NCBI RefSeq assembly: GCF_012396555.1 | Contig: NZ_JAAXPS010000001.1 | Location: forward strand, 364,200-428,199 | Reading direction: 5' to 3' | Source: Facklamia miroungae | Lineage (GTDB): Bacteria > Bacillota > Bacilli > Lactobacillales > Aerococcaceae | DNA length: 64,000 bases | Part shown: positions 1-8,332 of the stretch, one piece after another | Position numbering within the stretch: position 1 is the stretch's first letter | How the letters are laid out: each line of letters begins with the position of its first letter | The notes under the pieces: generated by a model | What the model saw: the letters and a program-made list of their open reading frames with translations, nothing else | Database searches by the model: none | What the model was told of the DNA's origin: nothing | Made by a program: the position numbers and the translations under genes

Positions 1-1699
1 CAATCGCTTTCTGCATTGAATTGGTGATACGGTCTGCATACATAATAACGCGACCATTTTGATTTCTGGCCGCACGGCCTATCGTTTGAACCAGGGCACG
101 TTCTGACCGTAAAAAGCCTTCCTTGTCAGCATCTAGAATAGCGACTAATGACACTTCCGGCACATCTAACCCTTCACGCAGGAGGTTGATCCCAATTAAG
201 ACATCAAAAATACCTAAGCGTAAGTCACGAATGATTTCAGTACGTTCGAGAGTTACTATATCGGAGTGTAAATACTTAACCTTAATATCTAACTCTCTTA
301 GATAATCGGTGAGATCTTCTGACATCTTTTTGGTTAAGGTTGTGATAAAGACCCGTTCCTGTCTTTCAACCCGCAAACTAATCTCTGCAACAAGATCATC
401 GATTTGTCCTTTAATGGGACGGACTTCTATCACTGGATCCAATAGACCGGTTGGTCGGATAATCTGTTCGACATATTCATTATTCGTTCTTTCCATCTCG
501 TAAGGACCAGGTGTAGCCGAAATATAAATGATTTGGTGAACATGGTCTTCAAATTCATTAAGCTTCAGGGGCCGATTATCTACTGCCGATGGAAGACGGA
601 AGCCATATTCAACCAATTGCTCTTTCCTTGCTCGGTCTCCGTTATACATGCCTCGGATTTGTGGCATGGTAATATGCGACTCATCAGCCACAATTAAGAA
701 GTCATCTGGAAAGAAATCTAATAAGGTGTAGGGTGCCTCTCCGGGAGCTCGACCATCCATATGACGGGAATAATTTTCAATTCCTGAACAGTACCCCATT
801 TCCAATAACATTTCAATATCATAGTTGGTTCGTTGCTCTAATCGCTGAGCTTCTAATAATTTATTTTCTGAGCGTAAAACCTCTAAACGCTCCTCAAGCT
901 CCTGGCGAATGCTTTCGACAGCCCTAAGGGTCTGATCTTGATTCGCCACGAAGTGAGTAGCAGGATAAATAGGAAAATGTTCGACGTCATTCTTAATTTC
1001 ACCCGTTAAAACATCTACTTCTCGGATGCGATCAATTTCGTCACCAAAAAATTCGACCCGAATAACTTCTTTATCTCTTGAAGCAAGAAATATCTCTAAA
1101 ACATCGCCACGAGCTCGGAAAGTTCCACGTTGGAAATCAATATCATTACGCACAAATTGCATATCGACTAAACGAGCCATGACTTCGTCACGAGCAATTT
1201 CTTGTCCTTGACGTAGAGAAAGAACATGTTCGCGATACATATCTGGATTTACCAAACCATAGATACAAGAAACAGAAGCCACCACAATGACGTCATTGCG
1301 CTCTAGCAATGAGGAAGAAGCTGAATGTCTCAATTTATCAATTTCATCATTCACACTGGATTCTTTCTCAATATAAGTATCTGAAGAAGGGACATAGGCT
1401 TCTGGTTGATAATAGTCATAGTAAGAAACAAAATATTCTACTGCATTATCAGGGAAAAATTCTAATAACTCGGAATAAAGTTGCCCCGCCAGCGTTTTGT
1501 TATGGGCTAAAACCAAAGTTGGTTTATTGACTTCTTCTATCACTTTAGCTACGGTATATGTTTTACCTGTCCCGGTCGCTCCTAGTAGTACTTGTTCTTT
1601 TTTACCTGCCTTTAAACCTGCAGCTAATGCCTTGATGGCCTGAGGTTGATCACCAGCTGGTTCATAGGGTGACACTACCCGAAATTTGTTTGTTTTCAA
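1..1699 (-). CDS. uvrB: UvrABC system protein B (excinuclease subunit), 3' end outside window
   Basis: Nucleotide-excision-repair helicase-like subunit that is loaded on damaged DNA by UvrA and recruits UvrC; cytoplasmic. The leftward frame starts at a TTG at 1699 behind GGGAGGCG and opens with [20 protein letters not shown], the usual UvrB N-terminus. Walker A GATGTGKT ends near residue 46. The Tyr-rich beta-hairpin that clamps DNA ([20 protein letters not shown]) lies near residues 95-115. About 566 of the usual roughly 660 residues are present; the C-terminus runs off the left edge. No upstream partner gene is fused. The family call is firm; the TTG start is chosen from the Shine-Dalgarno sequence and the N-terminal match. 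Confidence 0.95.
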   Translation of the reverse strand, partial: MKTNKFRVVSPYEPAGDQPQAIKALAAGLKAGKKEQVLLGATGTGKTYTVAKVIEEVNKPTLVLAHNKTLAGQLYSELLEFFPDNAVEYFVSYYDYYQPEAYVPSSDTYIEKESSVNDEIDKLRHSASSSLLERNDVIVVASVSCIYGLVNPDMYREHVLSLRQGQEIARDEVMARLVDMQFVRNDIDFQRGTFRARGDVLEIFLASRDKEVIRVEFFGDEIDRIREVDVLTGEIKNDVEHFPIYPATHFVANQDQTLRAVESIRQELEERLEVLRSENKLLEAQRLEQRTNYDIEMLLEMGYCSGIENYSRHMDGRAPGEAPYTLLDFFPDDFLIVADESHITMPQIRGMYNGDRARKEQLVEYGFRLPSAVDNRPLKLNEFEDHVHQIIYISATPGPYEMERTNNEYVEQIIRPTGLLDPVIEVRPIKGQIDDLVAEISLRVERQERVFITTLTKKMSEDLTDYLRELDIKVKYLHSDIVTLERTEIIRDLRLGIFDVLIGINLLREGLDVPEVSLVAILDADKEGFLRSERALVQTIGRAARNQNGRVIMYADRITNSMQKAI

Positions 1700-1797
1700 A
1701 AAATCGCCTCCCATTTCTTACCACCTACCACAAATTACTCGACTTAATATTAATTTACAAGTTTAATGATTATGCAGTAGGCTATGAAAATTTTTTA

Positions 1798-1826
1798 TTG
1801 CAAGTTGACTTTGACTTCTGTATAAT
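1798..1826 (+). promoter_or_regulatory. sigma-A promoter of rpsT
   Basis: TTGCAA and TATAAT separated by 17 bases, 60 bases upstream of the rpsT start codon. Both hexamers are close to consensus. Confidence 0.7.
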
Positions 1827-1886
1827 GTTTCTTGTTGACTAAGTTTTCAGACTTAGACTAGATTTATTGAAAAGAGGTGACCATTC

Positions 1887-2147
1887 ATGGCCAATACAGC
1901 ATCCGCACAAAAACGTACCCGTCAAACTGAAAAAGTTACTAGCCGTAAGCGTGCACAAGTTTCTGCTTTGAGAACTGCAATGAAAAAAGTTCGTGTAGCA
2001 GTTGAAACTGGTGAAGGTGATATTCAAGCATTATACCAAGCTGCAGTCAAAGCAATTGACTCTGCTGCTACTAAAGGTTTAATTCATCACAACAAAGCAG
2101 CACGTGATAAATCACGTTTAGCTAATTTAATTGCATCTGCAAAATAA
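1887..2147 (+). CDS. rpsT: 30S ribosomal protein S20
   Basis: Small basic 86-residue protein that binds 16S rRNA early in assembly of the 30S subunit. The N-terminus MANTASAQKRTRQTEKVTSR and the C-terminal KGLIHHNKAARDKSRL block are diagnostic, and the length is normal for the family. It has AAAGAGGTGA as ribosome binding site, its own promoter and its own terminator, so it is a single-gene transcription unit. Its position opposite holA is the common Firmicutes arrangement. Confidence 0.97.
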   Translation: MANTASAQKRTRQTEKVTSRKRAQVSALRTAMKKVRVAVETGEGDIQALYQAAVKAIDSAATKGLIHHNKAARDKSRLANLIASAK

Positions 2148-2153
2148 TAACTG

Positions 2154-2176
2154 AGCTTCCTTTGGGAGCTTTTTTA
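2154..2176 (+). terminator. intrinsic terminator of rpsT
   Basis: 7-bp stem AGCTTCC/GGGAGCT (one G-U pair) with a three-base loop, followed by six T, 6 bases after the rpsT stop. Confidence 0.8.
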
Positions 2177-2197
2177 TTTTATCGCAATAATCTTATA

Positions 2198-2289
2198 AAG
2201 CATCCCTATTGATCACGAATCGTCTTACTTAGCTTACAAAATCAAATTTGTTTGAGCCAAGAGAGGAATGATTCATCATAGGGATGCTT
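2198..2289. repeat. long inverted repeat with 12-bp perfect arms between rpsT and the Ddh-like gene
   Basis: Arms AAGCATCCCTAT at 2198-2209 and ATAGGGATGCTT at 2278-2289 are perfectly complementary and extend inward imperfectly (GAT and GAATC blocks). The loop is about 68 bases. A T-run follows the right arm on the plus strand. It may be a terminator for the leftward gene or a small mobile-element remnant; the unusually large loop makes either uncertain. Confidence 0.5.
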
Positions 2290-2315
2290 TTTCTTACTGG
2301 AGAGCAGAATATACA

Positions 2316-3293
2316 TTATAAATATTGATCAATTAAGTCTTGACGGTTTAGCTTGCTTAAATAAGAAAGCGGTATGTCTAACATGGTCAATGCGCCTGTC
2401 TTACCTTCTTTTGCTAAGCGAAAAACAGCTCTGGCATATGCCATTAAGATATTAGCTTGGTAGCTTAAGGGATGACTCAGACATAAGCTTAGATCATAAG
2501 TTGTTAATTCTTTCTGGTCTGAACTTGATCGAATTAATCGTCCTGCTTGCTTGTCTTGTGAAAGTTTTGCCAATTCTGCTGAAGAAACAAAATGTAAATG
2601 GGATTGCGCTTGAGAGAGATAATTAGGCAATACTTGAATTTGGTCATGTATTTTTTCAGGATCAATCCCCTCTTCTAAGACAAGATAGGCTTCTCTTTGA
2701 TGATAATCGGAATAGTTCAGATTAGGATTTTGACCTGCTAAGACTGCTTCTAAGCTGGTAGGTTCAGCGTTAAGAAAAACTTTTGCCTCCGCAACCCCTT
2801 CTATCTCCTCTAAAAGCTCTGTCATCTTTTGGCTCCATTCATTTTCCACAAAATGATATGTTGTGGCATTGGGAATTAAAGATTCCGCCATTATTTGGTT
2901 GAGACTATATAGCCCTGGATTCCAACCCACACCAATAAGGGCTAATTTATTAGGCGGTGGACTCATGGACTCCAGACTATTAATCAATAAATTCGGTTGC
3001 GCATAAAAATTATACGCCTCTACAACATTATAATACCGCGCATAATCGGTTAAATGACTTGGATAATCGATGGTTGACCCGCTGCAAACGATTAAAACAT
3101 CAATCTCTTGTTTAAATTCAAACACTTCATTCATAGAGTGAAGCGGTAGTGTCTGAAATTCTGACGACAAATCTTTTTTATTAAAATGAGTAAAGACGCT
3201 CGCGATCATTAAATCCTCTTGTTTTTGAACAGCTGATACGATTTCTTGACCCAATTGATCGAAACCAATAACTCCTAATTTGATTTTTGCCAT
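2316..3293 (-). CDS. diaminopimelate dehydrogenase-like oxidoreductase (divergent)
   Basis: 325 residues with an N-terminal Rossmann fold (KLGVIGFDQLGQEIV) and the overall layout of meso-diaminopimelate D-dehydrogenase: GWNPGLYSLN near residue 123 matches family GWDPGMFSIN, and HQREAYLV..LPNYL matches HKRQCFVV..MPDYF. Family members use NADP to interconvert meso-DAP and tetrahydrodipicolinate in lysine and peptidoglycan synthesis. Two acidic substrate-binding positions appear as Asn here (AYN for TYD, GWN for GWD), and the family WGPG..QGHSDA segment is not recognisable. It may therefore use another substrate or have lost activity. It starts 17 bases after holA and is probably co-transcribed with it; the start has GGGGGTGA upstream. 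Confidence 0.65.
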   Translation of the reverse strand: MAKIKLGVIGFDQLGQEIVSAVQKQEDLMIASVFTHFNKKDLSSEFQTLPLHSMNEVFEFKQEIDVLIVCSGSTIDYPSHLTDYARYYNVVEAYNFYAQPNLLINSLESMSPPPNKLALIGVGWNPGLYSLNQIMAESLIPNATTYHFVENEWSQKMTELLEEIEGVAEAKVFLNAEPTSLEAVLAGQNPNLNYSDYHQREAYLVLEEGIDPEKIHDQIQVLPNYLSQAQSHLHFVSSAELAKLSQDKQAGRLIRSSSDQKELTTYDLSLCLSHPLSYQANILMAYARAVFRLAKEGKTGALTMLDIPLSYLSKLNRQDLIDQYL

Positions 3294-3310
3294 ACTGTCA
3301 CCCCCATAGA

Positions 3311-4330
3311 TTATAATTGCATAATTTTAGTTAAGATTAAATAAAAAGAAGTATCTTTGCTACCCAGACCCGTTTTCATCTGATAGTCGGCTTCAACTAA
3401 TTGCAGATAAAGTTGACTTAATTCATTTAGATGCATTTGACGACTGGCTTGAAGGGCTAATTTGACCCGATAAGGATGAACCGCTAAACTTTTTGCAATC
3501 TCATCTTGACGCATTCCCTGCCTTTGTAAAATTTTGACCTGAACGAACAAACGAAATTGCGAAACAATCAAGGCATGTAATTGAATGGGATCATGCTTCA
3601 TTAAGATTAGGTCTTGATAAATTTGAATGGATGGTTCTAATTTCCCAGCTAAAATCGCGTTCGTTAATTCAAAAACATCTGAAGTTAAACTGCGTGTGAC
3701 TAGCGATTGAACTACCTCTAAGGTTACTTTTTGACCACTTTGAGCAAATTGTTTCAATTTTTGAACTTCGGTAACTGCTTGACTAAGCTGATAATCTACT
3801 CGCTGTAACAACCCTTTTTGGGCTTCAGGAGTCATTTCAAAAGATTGACTTTGGATATAGGTCTGAATAAAAGTTTGAACGGCGTTTTCTTCAAGGGGCG
3901 AAATATTAATATACCTTGTCTCTTTAACAAAACACTTGGTTAACTTACGTCTTTTGTCTATTTGATCAAAAGGGACAATAAAAAGGATACAAGTTGAAGG
4001 GTTGGGATCTTTTAGATAGTCGACTAACCGTTGTGTTTCTGACTCAGTCATCTTTTTATTTGGTTGACTAATTAAAAGATCCACCTGGTCGACGATAATC
4101 AAGCGCTGATCTACAAAAAAAGAATAGGTCTCTGCTTCATCCAAAATGGTATCTAGTGACACCTCATTCCAATCAAAGCTTGTCACATCTAATTCTCCTG
4201 TGCTTGTTTCTATTTTTTGAGCTAAGGCTTGACGAAAAGTTTGCTGAAGATAGACTTCACTTCCTTGGAGACAATAGAATGGCTTCACAATTCCCTTGTC
4301 TAATTCCTGTATTGCATTTTGAAAATCCAT
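3311..4330 (-). CDS. holA: DNA polymerase III subunit delta
   Basis: Clamp-loader wrench subunit that opens the sliding clamp; cytoplasmic. The 339-residue length is typical. Family features are the start MDFQNAIQELDKG...YCLQGSEVYLQQTF, the conserved SFFVDQRLIIVDQVDLL strand near residues 70-86, and the C-terminal helical collar. The ribosome binding site AAGGAGG is well spaced from the ATG. It converges on rpsT as in many Firmicutes, with a Ddh-like gene added downstream. Confidence 0.93.
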   Translation of the reverse strand: MDFQNAIQELDKGIVKPFYCLQGSEVYLQQTFRQALAQKIETSTGELDVTSFDWNEVSLDTILDEAETYSFFVDQRLIIVDQVDLLISQPNKKMTESETQRLVDYLKDPNPSTCILFIVPFDQIDKRRKLTKCFVKETRYINISPLEENAVQTFIQTYIQSQSFEMTPEAQKGLLQRVDYQLSQAVTEVQKLKQFAQSGQKVTLEVVQSLVTRSLTSDVFELTNAILAGKLEPSIQIYQDLILMKHDPIQLHALIVSQFRLFVQVKILQRQGMRQDEIAKSLAVHPYRVKLALQASRQMHLNELSQLYLQLVEADYQMKTGLGSKDTSFYLILTKIMQL

Positions 4331-4460
4331 AGCAACCCTCCTTACCCTCTTTATTTAGTTTACCAAATAATCTTCTCTTTGTATGCTTTAAAGTCTTTAA
4401 ATTTAGCATCGCTTTCTTGTATAATATGATTAAATATTTACGTTTAGAAAGGAACTTGAC

Positions 4461-5192
4461 ATGCAACCAATAATCGCAATCACCGGAAGTATTACACCGA
4501 TTCAAAATGATCCGAATTATGCAGCCTTCGATGCCACTTACACGCCGCATTTTTTCGTTGAAGCTGTTATTGAAGCGGGAGGGATTCCTATCATTCTTCC
4601 GATTAATAATAACTATCCTGTTGAAGCCATTCTTAACAAGGTCGATGGCTTGCTTCTAACTGGTGGACATGATGTGGATCCACGCTTTTATCAAGAAGAA
4701 CCTCACGTAAAAATAGGATCTTTAAATCTGGATCGCGACCACCATGAATTAAAATTAATTAAGCATTTTATGCAAGCGGGAAAACCCATGTTAGGCGTCT
4801 GCCGTGGGATGCAATTAATTAATATCCTTCAAGGTGGAAGCCTGTATCAAGACCTTAGTTTATATCCGGATTGGGCCATTCAACATGTTCAAAAATCCGA
4901 ATTAGATCGGGTCACTCACCGAGTAAAAATCGATCCAAATTCGCGGTTAGGACAATGGATGGGAACCGGCGATTATGTCAATAGTCTTCATCACCAAGCC
5001 ATTAAAGACTTAGGTCAAGACTTAAAAGCGATCGCTTGGTCAGGTGACCAGCTCATTGAAGCAATCGAATCGACAAATCCCGCTGTCGATCTCCTAGCGG
5101 TTCAGTGGCATCCTGAGTTAACCCACCAGAATCAAGAAAGCAGTCGCGCCATCTTTAAAGATTTAGTTGAACGGGCCAGTAATAAAAAATAA
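4461..5192 (+). CDS. gamma-glutamyl-gamma-aminobutyrate hydrolase family protein (class I glutamine amidotransferase-like)
   Basis: 243 residues, peptidase C26/PuuD type. The catalytic triad is readable: nucleophile Cys114 in GVCRGMQ, then His217 and Glu219 in WHPE. The oxyanion strand LLLTGGHDVDP is near residues 65-74. Relatives hydrolyse gamma-glutamyl bonds such as gamma-glutamyl-GABA; the substrate here cannot be read. No synthetase domain is attached and no polyamine genes are adjacent, so the role is only a family-level assignment. It starts at ATG after AAAGGA; a TATAAT at about 4422 may be its -10 box, but no good -35 is seen. Confidence 0.88.
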   Translation: MQPIIAITGSITPIQNDPNYAAFDATYTPHFFVEAVIEAGGIPIILPINNNYPVEAILNKVDGLLLTGGHDVDPRFYQEEPHVKIGSLNLDRDHHELKLIKHFMQAGKPMLGVCRGMQLINILQGGSLYQDLSLYPDWAIQHVQKSELDRVTHRVKIDPNSRLGQWMGTGDYVNSLHHQAIKDLGQDLKAIAWSGDQLIEAIESTNPAVDLLAVQWHPELTHQNQESSRAIFKDLVERASNKK

Positions 5193-5206
5193 GTCAGACT
5201 TTATAA

Positions 5207-5244
5207 CCAAGAAAAAAATCCCTTAACGGGATTCTTTTTCTTGG
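5207..5244. terminator. bidirectional terminator between amidotransferase gene and rodA
   Basis: Stem CCAAGAAAAAAATCCC / GGGATTCTTTTTCTTGG around a short TTAAC loop, with A-rich and T-rich flanks. It serves the two convergent genes. Confidence 0.75.
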
Positions 5245-5245
5245 T

Positions 5246-6457
5246 TTAATAGTTACTACGATCATTATACATATAAGGGTCCTCGCTTGAGAACATATAT
5301 GATCGATGGTGGTACCGCATTGAAAGGATCAAACCCACCCCAATCATATTAGATAGAATAGCTGAACCCCCTTGAGAAATGAAAGGTAACGGTACACCGG
5401 TAATCGGAAGTAAGCCTATGGTCATACCCACATTTTCCAATACGTGGAAGAGAATCATTGAAATAACACCAGCAGAAATATAAGTATAATATTCATTTTG
5501 TGTTTCAAAACAGGTTTGAACCATCTGATAAATTAATACAAAATAGATCACTAAAATGACGGCTGAACCAAAAAAGCCAAAATTTTCACCAATCGTTGTG
5601 AAGATGAAGTCCGATTCACGCACCGGCACCGGTACTTCAGAAATACCAAAACCTTTGCCAAACAATTGTCCTGAGCCTATCGAAAGAATCGATTGAACTA
5701 ATTGATAGGACTCTCCCCTAGTATCCGAAAAAGGTTCCAACCAAGTAGTAATTCTTCCTAATTGATAAGGTTTAAACCCAATTTCTAATAAAGCATCTGG
5801 AAAAATAACAGCTAAGAGAATCAATCCACCCCCTAAAATGAGCGCAATTGAAAAAGCGGGCAATAGTATTTTCCATGAAACACCAGATAAAAGGATGAGA
5901 CCCCCAATGATCGAAAGCATTACTAGGTTCGTTCCTAAGTCGTTTTGTAATTGTACCAACAATAAGACGGGTGCCGAAGCTAGTAGTAATTTGCCAATTA
6001 GCATAAAATCAGAACGAATGGTTCGAGCCTGATTTTGACTATTATGTTCTGTGACTAAACGCGAAAGAAAAATGATCAAGGCTGGTTTCATCAATTCGGA
6101 AGGTTGAAAGGACAGAGGACCTAACTTAAACCAAGACTTTGCCCCTGTCATAATTGCTGTTTGACGGTCATGGAAAAACAAAACCATAATCAGTAGCAGA
6201 ATTCCTAGACCATAAAAGTAGATCGAAAGTTTCCAATATTGTTCACTATCAAATTGCATCACCACAATCACAACTAAGGCTCCTAAAGCATACCAAAGTG
6301 CTTGTTGGAGGGTCGGACCAATTCCTTGACTTGCAATCATAGCTGTCGTCGCATAGACGATGGCTAAACCCATTAAACATAACAGTAAGACGGTTAAAAT
6401 GACACCATAATCAATTCGATTTTCTTGATAATTGGCAATTCTTTTATTAATTTGCAT
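5246..6457 (-). CDS. rodA: SEDS-family peptidoglycan glycosyltransferase RodA
   Basis: 403-residue polytopic membrane protein with about ten membrane segments. SEDS proteins polymerise lipid II into glycan strands together with a class B PBP during elongation. Family signatures are FFHDRQTAIMTGAKSWFKLGP..FQPSE, the LVQLQNDLGTNLV block containing the conserved catalytic-type Asp, and GVPLPFISQGGSA near the C-terminus. Start ATG follows AAGGAGGAAG. FtsW is the alternative, but the elongation-type sequence and lack of division neighbours favour RodA. The next gene upstream, YihY-family, is 66 bases away and may be co-transcribed. Confidence 0.85.
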   Translation of the reverse strand: MQINKRIANYQENRIDYGVILTVLLLCLMGLAIVYATTAMIASQGIGPTLQQALWYALGALVVIVVMQFDSEQYWKLSIYFYGLGILLLIMVLFFHDRQTAIMTGAKSWFKLGPLSFQPSELMKPALIIFLSRLVTEHNSQNQARTIRSDFMLIGKLLLASAPVLLLVQLQNDLGTNLVMLSIIGGLILLSGVSWKILLPAFSIALILGGGLILLAVIFPDALLEIGFKPYQLGRITTWLEPFSDTRGESYQLVQSILSIGSGQLFGKGFGISEVPVPVRESDFIFTTIGENFGFFGSAVILVIYFVLIYQMVQTCFETQNEYYTYISAGVISMILFHVLENVGMTIGLLPITGVPLPFISQGGSAILSNMIGVGLILSMRYHHRSYMFSSEDPYMYNDRSNY

Positions 6458-6523
6458 CGAATAATCTTCCTCCTTCTTGGATTAATCGCTTGTTAACCCG
6501 CTTATTATTTAGTGATGGTCTCT

Positions 6524-7390
6524 TTAATCTAGTGATCGAATTTTTTCCTTATTTAGATTCCTTAAATCAATAGCCACCACATTTACATAGGCCCCCACAA
6601 AAAAAATCATACAATTGAGGTAAATCCAGAACATAACCACGATAATAGCCCCCAAGGCCGTATTACTATTTAAAGACTTATTAAACTGAATAATTGTTCC
6701 GAATAATTTGCCCAAAAGGGTAAAACCGATTAGCGAAAATAGTGAACCGGGAATAGCTTTTGAAAACTTTAAATTATGATGAGGTAAATAGGTATAAATC
6801 ATGACTAAAAAAATGAACAAGAATAAGAGCGATCCCCAGCTTCCACCTTTTATCCAAGCAGCTAAAAAATTGAAATCCCATTTCAAATTTTGATCTAACC
6901 ATAAAAGTAATTGTTCACCGAAAGTAAAGATGAAAGTTGAAACTAAGATGACTAATACACTTAGCAAAGTAAATAGATAGGCAAAGAGTCGTTGGACAAA
7001 AAAGTGTCTCTTACTCTTTACGAGGTAGATCTCGTTTAGCATACGCTGTAGAGCATTAAAAACATTCGAAGCTGGCCACAAGGCTAAGGCCAGCCCGATT
7101 GGTACCCAAGTCGTTGAGGCCGTTTCAAAATACTGTTGAATCATGGGAATTAGTGGACGTGCTACTTGGCCAGGTAAAGATGTTCGCAGAAAGCGAATCA
7201 CTTCTTCATAAGAATAAGGTAAGAGCACAATTAAGTTGGAGAAAGCTAAGAGAATCGGAATAACGGCTAAAAGAATATAATAAGACACTTCTGCTGCGTA
7301 AGAGCCAAAAGACAGTCCATCCAAACGCTCTTTAAAAACGGAAAAAACCCTTTTAGATTGATCCAAGTATTTCATCATTTTTTGCTCCAC
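6524..7390 (-). CDS. YihY/virulence factor BrkB family membrane protein
   Basis: 288 residues with six predicted membrane segments. The family pattern SYYILLAVIPILLAFSNLI is near residues 36-54, followed by LWPASNVFNALQRMLNEIY and the late GAIIVVMFWIYLNCMIFFVGA. The family was once called ribonuclease BN, but it is an integral membrane protein family of uncertain function. The start given is GTG 7390 with AAGGGAG upstream; an in-frame ATG at 7378 is an alternative. Confidence 0.85.
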   Translation of the reverse strand: MEQKMMKYLDQSKRVFSVFKERLDGLSFGSYAAEVSYYILLAVIPILLAFSNLIVLLPYSYEEVIRFLRTSLPGQVARPLIPMIQQYFETASTTWVPIGLALALWPASNVFNALQRMLNEIYLVKSKRHFFVQRLFAYLFTLLSVLVILVSTFIFTFGEQLLLWLDQNLKWDFNFLAAWIKGGSWGSLLFLFIFLVMIYTYLPHHNLKFSKAIPGSLFSLIGFTLLGKLFGTIIQFNKSLNSNTALGAIIVVMFWIYLNCMIFFVGAYVNVVAIDLRNLNKEKIRSLD

Positions 7391-7490
7391 TCATTCTACA
7401 CTCCCTTCTAATAACCTCTATAGGTTACCATATTCATCCCATAAATGCACTTGATAGTCTGACCTATTTAGTGAAAAAATCGCTTCTGCT

Positions 7491-7520
7491 TTAGACAATC
7501 TTTGGCAATAAGGTTATAAT
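7491..7520 (+). promoter_or_regulatory. probable promoter of the histidine phosphatase gene
   Basis: TTAGAC and TATAAT with an 18-base spacer, 27 bases upstream of the start codon at 7548. Confidence 0.5.
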
Positions 7521-7547
7521 AAAAAGGAAAAAGAACGGAGGGAAATT

Positions 7548-8225
7548 ATGGCTAAAGGTGTTACATTTTATTTTATGCGACATGGTGAGACTTTATTTAA
7601 TCATAATGGACAAATTCAAGGTTGGTCAGACGCTCCTTTGACTCCTAAAGGAATTGAACAAGCCAAAGCATCGGGGCGTGGTATCGCTGATATCCATTTT
7701 AATGCCGTTTACTCGAGTGATTTACTAAGAACGCAAGATACTCTCCGCTATGTTTTGGAAGAAAATCACCATAAAGATCATTATCAAGTTCAATTGATGA
7801 AAGAATTGCGTGAGGTCTACTTTGGATCCTTTGAAGGTTTGCCTGCTTCTACTTTATATGATGCTGTCGATGACCATCTTCTAGCAGCAGGTATTGATGT
7901 CAAGAAAATGGAAAAACCACTTGAAATGCCCAAATTACTCAAATTAGTCAAACACCTCGATCCACAACATTTGGCTGAGAATTATGCTGAATTTTGGGAT
8001 CGAATTGAATCCGGTCTTTTGATCCTTTTGAATAAGCATGCTGGCACCGATCAAAAAATTTTGATCATGAGCCATGGGATGGCGATTGGCAACCTCATTC
8101 ACGGTTTGGTTGCTGATTTTGAAGGAGGACAACCTCTGGCTAATTGTTCCTTATCGATTGTCGAATATCGCGAGGGTCAATTCCGTTTAAATTCTTTTAA
8201 TCAAACGGATCACTTTATTGAATAA
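7548..8225 (+). CDS. histidine phosphatase family protein (phosphoglycerate mutase-like)
   Basis: 225 residues. The phospho-acceptor motif RHGET has its catalytic His at residue 12, and the second catalytic His is residue 176 (MSHGMAIG). Length and motif spacing match small cofactor-independent-looking phosphatases of Lactobacillales rather than glycolytic GpmA, which has a longer conserved core. The substrate cannot be inferred. It is preceded by GGAGGG and followed by a convergent terminator, so it is monocistronic. Confidence 0.88.
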   Translation: MAKGVTFYFMRHGETLFNHNGQIQGWSDAPLTPKGIEQAKASGRGIADIHFNAVYSSDLLRTQDTLRYVLEENHHKDHYQVQLMKELREVYFGSFEGLPASTLYDAVDDHLLAAGIDVKKMEKPLEMPKLLKLVKHLDPQHLAENYAEFWDRIESGLLILLNKHAGTDQKILIMSHGMAIGNLIHGLVADFEGGQPLANCSLSIVEYREGQFRLNSFNQTDHFIE

Positions 8226-8272
8226 TCATAAAGATATAAAGTCAGTGTACATGGATTCATCATTTATTAATA

Positions 8273-8306
8273 AAAAGCATCTGAGAAAAACAGCTCAGAT
8301 GCTTTT
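8273..8306. terminator. bidirectional terminator, histidine phosphatase / ABC exporter
   Basis: 13-bp perfect stem AAAAGCATCTGAG / CTCAGATGCTTTT with an 8-base loop and T/A tails on both sides. Confidence 0.85.
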
Positions 8307-8332
8307 ATATTTTTCTATTTTTAAATCGAGAA

